From NCBI GenBank assembly GCA_027576995.1, contig JANBQC010000008.1, positions 1 to 64,000 on the forward strand: 64,000 nt of DNA, written 5' to 3'. The notes under the pieces are model-generated. The model did no database searches and was not told where the DNA came from. It saw only the letters and a list, made by a program, of their open reading frames with translations. Every line of letters starts with the position of its first letter. The first letter of the stretch is position 1. Shown here one piece after another: positions 10,321 to 23,097 of the stretch. A program made the translations under genes and the position numbers. The DNA is from Dimargaris cristalligena. Lineage: Eukaryota; Kickxellomycota; Dimargaritomycetes; Dimargaritales; Dimargaritaceae.

Positions 10321-12719
10321 ATCGGAACATTGGGTACTTGGAGGGTGGGCTTTTGCTTTGAAGGTTTCTTTTTATTCGAAATGTCGAAGGAGAGGGGGTG
10401 AGAGAGGGTTTAAAGCAGCAATTATCTCTCGTATAGACCCACTACACCCCAAACCCTAGGATGAATAGATCATATCCACCACCAGTGGGTTGATCTTGTT
10501 GCCCTTTTCTTTCGCGCCACCCCCCCCCCACCCGTATAAGTTTTCTGACATTTGTTCATTTCCTCAGAGTACTATTTTGGACAATGTCCGTATTCTATCC
10601 TAGAAATTCAACAGGGCCATCGGATTATTTTATTTATATGCAACCGTTAGTAAAATCAGGATCTAACTGTGTGATGGTCAATGTCATTTTGGGGAAAACA
10701 ACTTGGTTATTCGATGTAATGCATTGCAGATTATGGGAAGTCGAGTCCCAGGATCGATGGTTGTGATACTTCGGCCTACATAGGGTGGCATGGTGGGGGG
10801 GGACATATATATAAACCGACACATTTGTGCGTGTATATGTGGGTGTGATGGTGTATCCTCAACCCAGTCAATGACGACACTAATGCTTGATGGGTATCAA
10901 ATGTAACTAGGGAATGCTCCAGACTAGGCATTAAGTAGATGAAATTTCCCTCATTTTGACCTACTACTTCCCTCACTCCATGGTTCGAAGGATGGGAATG
11001 CTTTGCTATTCCAATACCAGGAGTTGGGGAGCATACTCATACCCATGCTCTTCCGCGTTCCCATCTATCCAGATCCTTGTGTATTTCTGTCAGTAGCACG
11101 TTCTCGGATGATTATTTCCTGCAATGCTGAATAAAACCGGATGTGACTAGAATTGGGTTTATACGCAAGGTTAGGCGCATTCCGTTTAGGCCCATGGCCC
11201 TTCCCATTGTCCGCTTGACCTCACAGTGGCCATGGGTTCACTACTGCTAGTCCACACACTCTAGGGAGGGTGAAGATGGTGCTGCAACATTTACTAATAC
11301 ACTCATCACAATGGAACGTATATAAAAAGGAAGTCCCTTGGGTTTGATTGCTTAGGGGGAGAGAGAGAGTGTGTGTGTGTGTTGAAAAAGGATGAGTATG
11401 GTGAGGTGGGTGTATGGGTTAGGTGGTATTGGGTTTTTGGGGGACCCTGGTTAGACATGGATTCAGTTTGGTTTACTGCCCTGTGGGGCAATGTGTGAGA
11501 TGCGGACTACGGCCGATTATTAGAGTAGGGTAGCGTAGAGTAGGTTAGGTTAGGGAGTAGGGAGGTGGGGGCAATGATTAGGCCAAGTCGGTGAACAAGC
11601 CGACTTCAGTATAAAGAAGTTCAATGTGAGAAAGGGAGAGGTGTGTGTGTGAGTAAGTGAGTAAGAAGAATCATTAGTTAAAGGGCAAGGGATGTAAGGA
11701 TCTAAGGGGTTTCCCAGTCGGCTGAATGGGCAGCCAAGCGAGTGGGTCGCCGGTGAGTGCGGGGGGGGGGGAGAAAGTAGGTATTAGAATGATTAGGGAG
11801 AGTAGGGCGACAGGGCCAGTTGATGATTCTGTCTGGCATCCGCCACTATCACGTTGGCCGAGTGTCCCTGATTAGAGCGGATTATTAGAGGAATCGCTGC
11901 TAGTAGAGCTACACACATTCACTACCTGGGGTGGTGTCCTTTCGGTCTCTCCGCCCCCTTGGTCCATTTTCTCCGGAAAGGCAAACTGGCCGATCGGCTG
12001 GGCTAGTGGTGGGAGGAGCCAGCTAGTTTAACTGGTGGTAATGAATACTGTACTATGATGCTCTCTGAACGGTCTGAGTCTCATCAACAGAATTAATAGG
12101 GAATATTGCACTAATAGAGTTGAATGGCTCTCCTTTCTTGATGCATTCCATACTGTAGTTAAGAGTGAAGAGATACACGAATGGCTTAGGACCTGGTGGG
12201 TAGAAACGGGAATTTCTCGGGTACAGAAATATGGGCCAGGGTATAGAGCCTGAGAAGATGTCAAGGCACGTGCTTGGTGTGTCACCCATACCCATAAATG
12301 GGGGATTTGGGAGGTACACAATGGCATATAACTGGAGCAGAGGGTTCACAAGATTTTTCGGAACGGAGACCGGGGGAATACTTGGCCGAATCAATTAGCG
12401 TGGCGCTGGTTTGTAGAGCAATGTTCATAATATATATATATATATATAACTAATTTACTAGAGACGATCCGGCTTAATAATGGATGCCTGGCCAGTAGCA
12501 TATCAACGTCCCGCCTAATTCAGGAATGTATGGGAAGTCCTGATGAAAGGACTCAGAGGCAGGAGAATTAAGAGGGCGGGCTATGATTGGGTGGGAGGGA
12601 TTGCCCATGTTTTGAAAAAAGCGGCCAATGTCACGGCGATAGACACCGTAATCCTATAGCCCTTCTGAAGGCAAAGGGGAGCAGCAGTGTCTTCTTTATA
12701 AACCTAGGCAGTCGCGCTG
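10321..12719. other. Long spacer, no gene seen
   Basis: Between ATP3 and the leader of the cyclin gene. Contains short GT-rich tracts near 11370 and 11640 and a (TA)n run at 12430-12448. Two overlapping minus-strand frames at 12028-12394 are proline-rich and frame-ambiguous; I could not assign them. Confidence 0.45.
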
Positions 12720-13361
12720 CCGCGGGCGTCCGTTGCTTGTCTTTGAGTTGTTGGCGGGACTTCTTCACTCTTCTCTTACTTCTTGTCTATATCCCTTTTT
12801 TATATTCTCCGTTGACCTTGTATAAGGCAACTCCCCACCCGCGCCTCCTTCTCCTCCTCCTTGTCCTTCTTTATAGTCACCTCCTTCTTGTAACGACTGT
12901 CCTTCTCAGTGCCCAACTCCCGTTCGCGCTCTCTTCCTCCTTCGAATCCACGTCGTTGGCGACGGATATCCGCCAGTCTGGATCCACTTGCTTTGTAGTG
13001 CAACGAGCCAACCCCAACTCTGTTCAACCCCATTTTTGTTTCACAGGTGTGTTGTCGTGTCTCTGTTAGTCATCCTGCGAGCTGCGCCGGTCCACCTCTT
13101 CTCTTCCTTGCCTTCCTTCCTTCCCACCCACTGGTGGTTTTCTTCCCCTGGTCTATAATATCACCTCGTATCTTCAGTGACTGGTCCGTCTCCCCTGAAC
13201 ACTCGCGCCCCTTTCTCCCGTCATTTTCCAACTCCGCCGCCCGTGTCCGCTTCGACTGCACGTTGGCCGAATACTATCACCCTGGCCTTTGACCGTCACC
13301 GATAACACCATTCCTGGGTCAACCCCTTCACCCAATACTGGTCTGTATCCCCGCATTCACC
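12720..13361 (+). promoter_or_regulatory. GC- and pyrimidine-rich leader of the cyclin gene
   Basis: Composition changes abruptly at about 12720 from AT-rich spacer to a C/T-rich stretch reaching the ATG at 13362. Likely promoter and long 5' UTR. Several upstream ATGs are present, so scanning or a leader intron may matter. No specific element is claimed. Confidence 0.4.
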
Positions 13362-15478
13362 ATGTTTCACGCTCCTAAGGTAATTGGATCATCCATCTTC
13401 TATAGGTACTCTTGGGGGACATGTCCCCTAGGGCGTACCCTCAGAATACGGTTCTGTCGTGAAGACCTTCTGTTTTTCATTAAGATCATACTTTCAGATA
13501 CCCAATGGTATCTCGTTGATCCCTGAAGTTTAAAGCCAATCTTTCTTTTCTATCGATGCCATGACTGCTTCGCATTAATCGAATGAATCATGTCTTTGTG
13601 CTGGTTGTTCCGCCCCTGCGCCGATCTCCTTCGTGAAACCATTGGTTTTCCCACCCGTGATATTTCGAACCATCCAGTATACCTTATATTAACTTAGTGC
13701 GTCTTTCTCCCACTTTCAAAAAATCATCTCGACTCACCTTTCTACTCCCCTATTTATCTTACTAGTCCGTCGTCGTACCTCATACTCGAACCATCGGAAT
13801 GCGCAAGGCTAATGCCATCTCGGCCGATGAAAACGAAGTCCCCAAGGGCTTGGCCGCTACCACTGCCACCGGTAAACTCATCAAGGCTGCATCGGGTACC
13901 GGCAACACCATTCCATCCGGCCATACACATTCTCTCAAGGCCAACTCCACAGGGGCCCCGAAGCCCCTGGTCAAACGTTCCAATTCCGCCCTGGTCACCA
14001 AACCCCTAGGTGCCCGTCGTAATAGCAATGTCATTGACAAGGACGAAGCCGCCACCGACAAGCCTTCCCTGCGGGGCGTCCGCCAACGGTCGTCGTCGTC
14101 TAGCCTGGTAACCGGGGCCCGACCCCAGGGTGCCTTACGGTGTAAGTTGAATGGGGCCGGTCCGAATAGTGCTGCCAGCGGTAATGTGTCGTTGCGTGGC
14201 GGAGGAGGACCGCGGAAAGTACCCGGAGAGGGGGGTGTTCGGAAGCGCAGCTCGTCCGCTATGCTGTCCTCGTCGCTACCCATCTCTCGGCCCGGTTTGC
14301 GCTCAAAGGGCTCGTCTGCTTCGCTCTCAGCCGTTGATATTCGGTCGGCTGTGGTAGCCGTGGGTCCTTCCAACGTGATTGTATTGGACACCATTCCCAC
14401 AACCTCCACCACAGCCGCCCCCACTCTCTCGAAGGCCACCCCTATCGCCCAACCCCTTCGTCGCCTGGACAGTGATGCTACGGCGGTCGATGACAATGAG
14501 TCAGCTGCTACTACTCGCAAAATGGAGCTGGATGGGCGTAAGGAAGATAGTTATCGGGACGCCGAAGACACGGAATCGGAGAGTTGTCCCGGCGACACCA
14601 ATTCGTCCACCGAACTCCCCCTCAAATCAATTTCGACTGACCCCACTTCCTTGGAGTACATCATGGCCAATTACCAAGAGGATCTGGATATGTTTGACAC
14701 GACTATGGTGCCCGAATACGCCAACGAGATTTTCACCTACATGCACAAGCTAGAGCTCCGGATGTTGCCCGCCGGCGACTATATGGATCGCCAAAAGGAG
14801 CTGGAATGGAGCATGCGGGGCATACTTATCGATTGGTTGGTGCAGGTCCACATGCGCTTCCGCCTCCTCCCCGAAACCCTCTTCCTGTGCGTCAACTACA
14901 TTGACCGCTTCCTTACCCGCAAAGTGGTGTCGCTCGAGAAACTCCAACTGGTTGGTACGACCGCCCTCCTGATCGCCTCCAAATTCGAGGAAGTTCAGGT
15001 GCCCTCCGTCTCCGACTTTGTGTACATGGTCGACCACGCCTACACGGTGGACGAAGTCCTCAAAGCCGAGCGATTCATGGTTAGTCTGTTGGACTTTGAT
15101 CTGGCCTTCCCGGGACCTATGAGTTTCCTGCGCCGCATTTCCAAAGCCGACGACTACGATATTCAAACGCGTACTTTGGCCAAGTACCTAATCGAAGTCA
15201 CCATTATGGACGAGAAGTTCCTCCCGTTCCCCATATCGCACACCGCCGCCGCCGGGCATTATCTGGCCCGTAAAATGCTCAGTAAGGGCAGTTGGACCGA
15301 CGCCCATGTATATTATTCCGGTTTCACCGAACCCATGTTACAAGATGCCGCCCAGCTACTGCTACGGGCCTTGGCCCAGCCCAAGGGACACAATGCAATT
15401 TACGAGAAATACACCGACCGTAAATTCATGAAGGCATCCTTGTTTGTGCAGCAGTGGTTGGCGAGTCACCCCGTCTAA
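13362..15478 (+). CDS. B-type (G2/mitotic) cyclin, 2 exons
   Basis: Exons 13362-13379 (six codons, MFHAPK) and 13766-15478, with a 386 bp GTAATT...CTAG intron; 576 residues. The downstream in-frame ATG at 13799 is an alternative start that would need no splicing. Residues 1-300 are low-complexity, Ser/Ala-rich and basic, the usual regulatory tail; RTIGMRKANAIS near residues 14-25 lies where a destruction box would be expected but lacks the classical RxxL. Cyclin box N is at about 320-450, with MRGILIDWLVQVHMRF at 356-371 and LLIASKFEE; the C-terminal box lies at about 452-565 with LAKYLIEVTIMDEKFLPF. Cyclin B activates the mitotic Cdk1 kinase. The exact CLB-type orthologue cannot be chosen. 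Confidence 0.9.
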
Positions 15479-18400
15479 TCTTTATCACACACACCCTTCT
15501 CTTTCTCTCTCCTATACCCCAATTATTATTATTATTATTATTTTCCGTTCATTTTAAAACAGGTTCCTATTTTTATATATATACTAATATTCGATTATCA
15601 CATCTATACTTCCCTTTCACCAAATTCTTTATACTTCGTTTTTATGTATTATTGCGTCCATGGTTTAGATTCCCATCTCTCCCCTCCATCTATTCATACC
15701 CCTATCCTGGGATTTTTCTACCACCTTTACCCAACTAGTCTAACTTTTTAACTGGCTTATTCATTCATTTATTTCTATTAATATTGTTATTTCAGGTCAA
15801 CGATGTTTGATTATGCTGAGATTCCCCGCGCCCTCTTGCCCACCATCTCACCCATTCCTTTAGCCATACATTTTCATCAAAGTATTGACAAGTGCTATCC
15901 TCCTATCCACTTTAAACGGGAAAGTACACCTGATTTTCACATTTAGCTTGCATCCATCTCCCTAACATATACCTTTTTTTTATTTTATTTTTTTAAGACT
16001 CTTCAGCCCAAAGCTAATAATGAATCCTTCTTGGAATATTGTTGAAGTATTTAAATTATTGTGGTCGAACTTAATGTCGCACTACAATAGGGCTAGATAA
16101 CCTCATATCAGTACCAGTTGGAGCAATGGCAGCCCAGTGGTAAACTTGAGATCTCCAGGAAAAACTCGCCCTTGGCGGGGACGAATCTTGTCTAGATTTC
16201 AGACAGGGACAACTAGGCAACCGGGGATCACTTAGGGATCCTTCTAGTACGCGGCGGATAGGGCTTAATGAATGGGCTCAGGCCAAGTGGCAACGCGGAT
16301 AAGATACTACCTGGGGCCAGGGAAAAACCAATAGAAAAATGTAATGTTGTAAAATTGCTTGCCTTTATTGGGAGAATACCTAGTGAGTATTTATAGAAAA
16401 CTGGGCAGTAAATAAGAACATAAACATAGTGACCTACTTGTGCCACTGTCGTACTGGAATACCCAATAAACAGTTATGAATAATGAAGATAGATAATTAG
16501 AAGGATGTACGAAATAATGAAGGTTGCCAATGATGGCGGGTTGGGGATATGCCCCGAGCTTCTATAGCTAAAAAGCTCTCCTAATAGAATAATGCATATT
16601 GGAAATTGGGCCCAGACCACCGAAGTGCCAGTCTGGGTGGGAAGGGTGAAGATCGACGACCTCCAGCTGGGGTCTTCACCGTTTCCAGAACTAAAATAAT
16701 TTGGTTGGGGTATACTTTTAAGGTTTACGCAGACCTGGCCACAGCACCGGTCTAAGTCGGGACTCCTAGAATATGCAGTCTTAATCAGGGCTGACCTCTC
16801 ATTTTGACCAGTGTTAAATGGTTGGATCCATCTACATTGCCTTTTCTTTTGTATCAGTTCAGGTATAAAGTTAGACCCAAGGGCTCTTTCCAATTGAAGG
16901 AGGGCCCCACAGAAGATACACACGCATGGTCATTGCTGAAAAATCTGTCACTGGCTTGTGGGGAACTAAACTTATCAATATACTTTAAATTGATACATTT
17001 GAAGATGAGAGTATTGGAACCATTTGGGTGTGAAATGGACAACGGCTGAAAATACATCAATGGGTCAGTGGTTACGTGCTCAAAATTAAAAGGTGTATCA
17101 TTGGTTCGTCCATAAATTCACGAAAAAAATATTCAAAAGCACCTTCTCCCGAGTGCCCCTCTCTACTCTGGTTTCACCTATGCCATTAAATCCAGACCTC
17201 TTATTTGTCAGTGGCATCTTAGTAGGTTAACCTTTGGAGATTCCAGTATTGTCCCCGCGGTTCATTCTGTTGTCAATCCTATATGCTAAAATCATTTTTT
17301 GCATACTCGTAATAGCGTCATTGAGAGAACCTGTAGCTATTAACTCCAATATTAATATAAAAATATAATAAGAAGTGGTGTATTTTGGGTGGTGTTCTAC
17401 CAGAAGCCATCTAGCAGGCAATAATAGCCAGGATGGGTGGTCGTACAGTGAAGATGGGATGCAGAACATAATGGTGTGAAGCGTAATACTCCCGGTTGGA
17501 TATGTATATTGCGGCTATCGAGTATGTCAGATATAGATTTATAAAGTGGTGAGTACTGGCTGGGTCACAGGACTTACATTATAATGTAAATTCCGTATAG
17601 ATAGAGATCTCTGGGGTTCCAATTCAAACAGCTGCAGTACCACTGGCTCTTTTTCTTACATGTCCCAAATAAGGGCGTAGTGCCTTAGTGGTGTATTTAC
17701 AAACACTACTATCAATCAGTGGATATGCCAATAATTCTTTATTATTTCAAACCCTCCCCCCCCACTCAATGAGCATTGCGACTAATTGAACCGAGGTAAT
17801 TGATATATTATCTTAGTGGATTACAGCTCACCTACCTACAGGTATGAATTTTTGAAACAGGCCCACGTATATGGTGTTACCCTTCTGGAATGAACATTTA
17901 ATGTACCAGAGTCCACTTGATCTTTTAAATAAAGAACACTACCGTCCAAGTGGCGTGGGTGATTTTTTATATATATTTCCAGTGAATTTAATTGGAACGG
18001 CTTCGTCCCACTCTTTGGGTCATCCGTCTAAAGCCCGGCGAGAAGGCTTAACAAGCCGAGGCTGTGGGAAGCGGAAGAATAACTAAGCCATAACCTTAGA
18101 AAAATAATGTACCGTAAAACTCATTTTCCAATTAGGGGCGAATGGTTAGCCGGTTTCTGGAATGATTTTGTGGTGAAAAAATCCGAATTGGTGGCGGGAA
18201 ACATTTAAAGTAGATCATACCCTCGCTAAATAGTAGGAACTACTTCGCATGTACTTAGTTACTTTCAAGGTCGGATAGCCTGTCTTATTAGTAAACTGTA
18301 CCAATTTTCCGGGAACCGTAATAACCCCTTCAGGATTTCTGCGGGTTGGAAGTTGTAATTCCATTATTTAACGAAGGAGAATTCCCACCAATCATTTTGA

Positions 18401-19191
18401 GCTATAGGGATATTACAGTTACACGAGCGGACCACCGGTGGATGCTGGATTTGTGAATTAGAGCACCGAAAATTTATGGGCACAGCCACCGCCACTACCA
18501 ATGCCTAGTTCAAAATCAGGTACCCGCTGATACTGCAGTTAAGACGGTTATAGAGCCAACATTCACAAACCATTCGGAACATTCATTGAACAGCAAATGC
18601 CACAGTACCCTTCCTCTCTTTGGTCCCACCGGGACAAGAGTTTATACATACATATATATATATATATAGTGCCGACCTCTGCCCTATGATTCTCCATTAC
18701 CCATTCTTCATCTCCGCAAATCAACATTCCTTGTTAATCGCTCGGTCCATCTATAGCGTGTCTATTTGATCCCATCAACCACCTGAGCTATCCTCTCCGT
18801 TATATCAACCAACACGGCCCACAAATACTGCAATCAGCTACCTCAATTCCGTACACTTGGTATTTCTCTCCCCCAACCCTTAGCCAAAAATACGACCCAT
18901 ACTGACACCACATTACCATGCTGTCCTGGCTATTCTTAACTTGGTGGTAGGTGTCCATAATGAGTGGCGCTACTGGAATATGAGGTTAGTGGATCAATCC
19001 ATCAATGGTCAAGTCCGAGCTCTTCATCAAACTTGCCCACACTCCAACTGCACTTGACACACCCACTTGCCAGCCTTACCATTTCTGATGCTTTACTATA
19101 TACTACATCCTTAATATAATCATTAGTCCTATATTTTACATAGTTGTACAGTCTAGAAATATTAATCATAATAAATCAACTTGATCTTTAT
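15479..19191. other. 3.7 kb gene-poor spacer
   Basis: An (ATT)n run at about 15525-15542 follows the cyclin stop. A tRNA-A-box-like string TGGCAGCCCAGTGG lies near 16127 without a matching B box. Open frames such as 16474-16923 minus lack coding character. A (TA)n run is at 18650-18668. Confidence 0.4.
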
Positions 19192-19730
19192 TGCCTAAGT
19201 TAACTACTCTTAGTCCATCAAGAGTCCCAAGGATAGGCTTCTAACAGTAGGTGGGGCTTAGACTTAGCTAAGTAGGCTACTATTATCAGGTATAGGGCAT
19301 AGTACTAACTAATAAAGGCTATGTAGTAGGCATATTTACTAGTCAGTATAAGGGGAGTAAGTGTATATAGAGTTTATTAGGGGTAAACTAAGGGAATGAA
19401 TAAGTTAAGGAATTTAGCTAGTCCTAAAGGGGTCTAGTTATATATACATAAGGACACTCCAGAGTGAGGTCCCAAGGGAAGGATACTACTAAAACTATAG
19501 GATAGATGAATAGGCTAACCAGAAGACTTGGAGGGTAACTGGAAGAGTCTAATGGATCAGTACTGGGAGTGAGTAGTGCAAATGGGCAGGTTCTGGCTGG
19601 GGGGAGGTTATATGATATGTGATGATCCCATGGTACCAGGGGTAACTATGGGAAGGTTAATATGGTACTATAAGGCCTACTTAGTCAGATATCTAAGCCA
19701 GCTAATTTCACCAGATTAGAAGGTCTGACA
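19192..19730 (-). mobile_element. Solo LTR, family A
   Basis: Reverse copy. The + strand opens TGCCTAAGTTAACTACTCTTAG and closes AGGTCTGACA, the complement of the TGTCAGACC start seen in the 25772-26355 copy. Contains the complements of AATAAACTC and of the TATATATA box. Flanking 5-mers do not match, so no target-site duplication is claimed. Confidence 0.7.
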
Positions 19731-20467
19731 GGGTATTAGCCCAACCCTCAGTCTTAATCCTGGGGCCCTACAAAATACTAATCTAACAGTATTCATGGTA
19801 TGTAGGTTCAGAGTTATGGGCATAATAAGGGGATTGAAGGTTGGCAAGATAAGTGAGTTATAGAATTAAGGGTGTTTAATGACCCCACTCCCTCAAATAA
19901 GGAAATTAAATAGGGCTGCTGAAGATTGCTTTATTTAAGGCAAGAAAAAATACAAATAGTGATTCTTTGATCTACTCTAAGATGATTTAATATCAATTAA
20001 TCTCACTAACTGTCAGTATAGAGAAGATATTGTGATGCCCCTCCACCCCCCTCTCCACATAGTCACCCTCCCGTGACTACCAGTTAACTTACTCTTATTC
20101 AGTTCTGGAGATGAGCCTCATTATGGAGAAATAAAATTTGTTTATCTGGGCTTACATTAACATTGAATGCACCTGGATCCAAATTGAAACTCAAAAACAC
20201 GATGGGGTATTGTTGGGGATTGTAGGATTAGTAGACTTTGCTGACCACCTAGGTCACCTTGGGTATATCACTCAACTAACTATTCACATAATATGGCTGG
20301 TATTGGAAATATAAATATGATGGTAAATGTAAGTACCTTTAATTGCAACTATAAAGATTTAAAGAAGAGAGATAGAGCTGCAAGGGGCAAAGCTAGATCC
20401 CGCGGTTGGTTTTATTGTATTGGAAATAGTAGTAATGATGATAAAAACGTTGTTCTGAGTATAGGAT
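19731..20467. other. AT-rich spacer
   Basis: Nothing recognisable between the LTR and the 145 bp repeat. Confidence 0.4.
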
Positions 20468-20613
20468 GATATGGGTGAAATTCGGCCCAGCTGTATAATG
20501 GTTTCAATAATATATATATGGGGAAATATATGGGATATTTATTCTTAACCAGTAATTTTTACTTCATCCAACGGATTTTTCGTTGTACAGTTCGGTTGAA
20601 TCTCTCCCATATA
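20468..20613 (+). repeat. ~145 bp dispersed repeat, copy 1
   Basis: Starts GATATGGGTGAAATTCGGCC and ends near CTCTCCCATATA, with the core CATCCAACGGATTTTTCGTT. Same orientation as copy 2 at 22064-22206; an inverted, more divergent copy is at 26901-27041. No ORF. Its class is unknown (MITE, SINE remnant or short LTR). Confidence 0.65.
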
Positions 20614-20654
20614 ATCATAGATAGAGAATAGTCCCGGGTATTAGGACAGACCAA

Positions 20655-21620
20655 TCAGAGTAAAGGATTTGGAGGGGCGGGAGAAATGAATTTCCAACAG
20701 CTGGTGCTCCGTCCCACTGCGGCCACATCCGATCGGGACAGGGAGACGTAACCATCAATCCAGCTACTTCGGGGGGAAGGCAGCTTGTCATCTGGACTAT
20801 GGTTCTGCCATTGCGAACCATCCGTTTCGGGGGCAGGAGAGGGCTTTTCCACATCACTGGCATTATTACCCATCATATCCAATGCACCATCGCTGGTATG
20901 TTCATCCAATGCAACCGAATACGACATTAAAAGCAAGCAAAATTTGGGATCAAACACCCTGGCAATCCGATCCAACTACAGGGGCTTGCCGTTACTCTGG
21001 AACACCATTTGGGTGGCCATCACTTGTTTGGACAACTGGTGCGATATCAACAACTAAGTTCCAGTGCAAACGGCCCCGTACGCCTCCAGCACAGCCATAC
21101 AACGCGCATATTCCCATCGGATCGTTTTCTTAAACTGCATGTACCAGACCGGCCACTGGGCAAAGAGCTGGCTCAGCATAATCATGGTACCCACCTCTGG
21201 GCCAAGGGCCATTTGACTCTTGAGAACCCCCGTGGAGGTGTAGCTAAGCTGAACACCATGGAGGGACAGGTCCGCCATGGCCGGGGTCACTGTAACATGG
21301 GCCAGGGTGCAGAAGGAACTTAATGCTTCGCCACAGAAACCATACGTCCACATGGTAGTCAGGTCGCCAAAGGTGCACATCTTAGACATGTAGTGTTTGA
21401 GGCACAGTGCAGCACAGTTGCCCGTGGTGATCATGGCCATTGCCGGATACACCCACCAAATCCAAATCGCAGTCCTTGAATTTGGCTTCAATATGCATCG
21501 CACCAGCATTGAGACTGTTCTCCACTAGTCCCTTCATGGCCGTGGTCAAATCAATAATGACCTGGCCTGAGCAGAACCTGTGGACAGTGGCTGGGTTAAT
21601 GTGCTTCAGTAAATTGTCTT
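20655..21620 (-). pseudogene. Truncated, decayed MutL homologue (PMS1/PMS2 type)
   Basis: Minus-strand fragments in shifted frames match the N-terminal ATPase and transducer of eukaryotic PMS proteins: HINPATVHRFCSGQVIIDL, then GLVENSLNAGAMHIEAKFKD, a frameshift, then YGFCGEALSSFC (family GFRGEALSSLC), LSQLFAQWPVWYMQF and YARCMAVLEAYGAVC, stops, then a degraded IARVFDPKF segment and IDGYVSLSRSD. The C-terminal dimerisation and endonuclease part is absent; homology stops just before the 145 bp repeat at 20613. Many altered residues are R to W or C and V or T to M, the outcome of CpG to TpG/CpA changes. MutL proteins work with MutS homologues in mismatch repair; this copy cannot make a full protein. 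An intact gene presumably exists elsewhere. Confidence 0.8.
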
Positions 21621-22063
21621 AGTACATAATGGGGGGGGATGTGAATGTGGAGGCTGAGAGGCCACAAATGTGAAGAAATGGAGAGTGGTGTATAGGTGGA
21701 AATAGAGCCCCGTTGGCCAATTCGGAAATGCGGAATTGAAAAGGAGGCCCCCACGTTAAAAAACGGCCGAAAAAGCTGTCTTGGCGCCAAATAACCGAAA
21801 ATGGTAAACACGGTCCCAAAGTTAGTACCAATCATTTAGATTAAAGGTTTATACTATTCTCCAGCTGATAGAAAATAAGCGAAATTAACGATTGACTCAC
21901 TATTTACCAGTGTGGGGGGCAGTCCCGAGTGATTAATGGGTGGTTTGATTCACTGGAGTGGAGCTACAACCGAATGCCCGCCGAGAGTGACAAACCAATA
22001 TTACTTGTTTAGTATAAGGAATATCGATGTGGATAATGTTAATAAAGCACATTTAGTTGAAAT

Positions 22064-22206
22064 GATATGGGTGAAATTCGACCCAGCTGTACAAGGTTTT
22101 AAATGATGTGTATGGGAAAATAGGCAGGAGGTTCATTTTTAATCAGTAATTTTTACCTCATCCAACGGATTTTTCGTTATACAGCCTGGTTGAACCTCTC
22201 CCATAT
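22064..22206 (+). repeat. ~145 bp dispersed repeat, copy 2
   Basis: Begins GATATGGGTGAAATTCGACC and ends AACCTCTCCCATATTT. Clearly alignable to copy 1 along its length, with differences concentrated in the middle. Confidence 0.65.
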
Positions 22207-22553
22207 TTAAAAGATATTTTTCGAAAGGCAAGTAATATTAAACTGCGGTAGAAGATATCCGTGTTATTGTAGCTAGCCGAACTATAACCAGCAAACGATC
22301 TAACCAGCCTATAATCGTCGATTTATGTCCCCTTCATTCCCAACAACCCTATGGATAGACCAAGACCTACTCCTCAGATCTGTCCAGGCAATTGTCTGAC
22401 CTAAAATAGTCACCAGCAGTCAAGCATCATTGTATAGCAGGTATTCCAGGGCTAATGGTACCTTCGGATGCACAATAGAGCTAGCCCTGGCGTGTTTTAC
22501 TCCAAATGTTCAACAGTTTGCTCATAAGTGTATATAGGCGAGTCTCTATTATT

Positions 22554-22830
22554 TTAAACGGCCATGAGCTTTGGCAATAGTAAATGCTGCGCCTTGTAGT
22601 AAAATGGTGGACCTGAACGCACTAGTCTATCGACACACCTACCAAACGCATACAACTCGTTTGCCATTCCATACCACTCGCTTCGCATTTTTTTGAGTAA
22701 ACCACCGGTATTATCCATAGCCAAGCAGACCAGTTGGACATTCGAAGGCAGGATCAACTTAATTGCCTTCCCAAATCAAGTAAGGGCAGTCAGCTCAACA
22801 TCGTTGAGGCCGTCGTGGATAAAATATAAT
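22554..22830 (-). pseudogene. Decayed coding fragment, family not recognised
   Basis: A frame of 67 codons (MILPSNVQLVCLAMDNTGG..., then SEWYGMANELYAFGRCVDR) reads like real protein and continues upstream in another frame as DGLNDVELTALTWFGKAI. Tryptophan and cysteine appear where arginine would be likely, the same pattern as in the MutL relic 1 kb away. I do not recognise the family and cannot exclude a chance frame. Confidence 0.35.
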
Positions 22831-23097
22831 GCCGCTTTAGTTGAATTTCTACTTAGTAGTAGTCGAGGAATATACCAGATTTGATTACGTAACAACTAGT
22901 CGGCGGCGACCACCATGAAACAACAGCAATAATAATAATAAAAAACGTAGTGAGAATAGTGGAAAATAAGAGTCAACAAAAGAGAGAGAGAGAAAAAAAG
23001 AAGAACGGGGGCAACTACGTAAATATATATAGGCATGGGCGTACGTGGGTAGGAAGACGATGGACTAGGCTGGTAAAATAGGGGGGGGTGATGGGAT

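Noticed and set aside
12028..12394. Two overlapping minus-strand frames of 99 and 113 codons
   Set aside because: Two frames are equally open over the same bases, neither has a recognisable motif, and no splice partners were found. Kept only as a note in the spacer.
16120..16200. tRNA-like segment with A-box resemblance
   Set aside because: No B box (GGTTCGANTCC) at the right distance and no cloverleaf pairing could be drawn.
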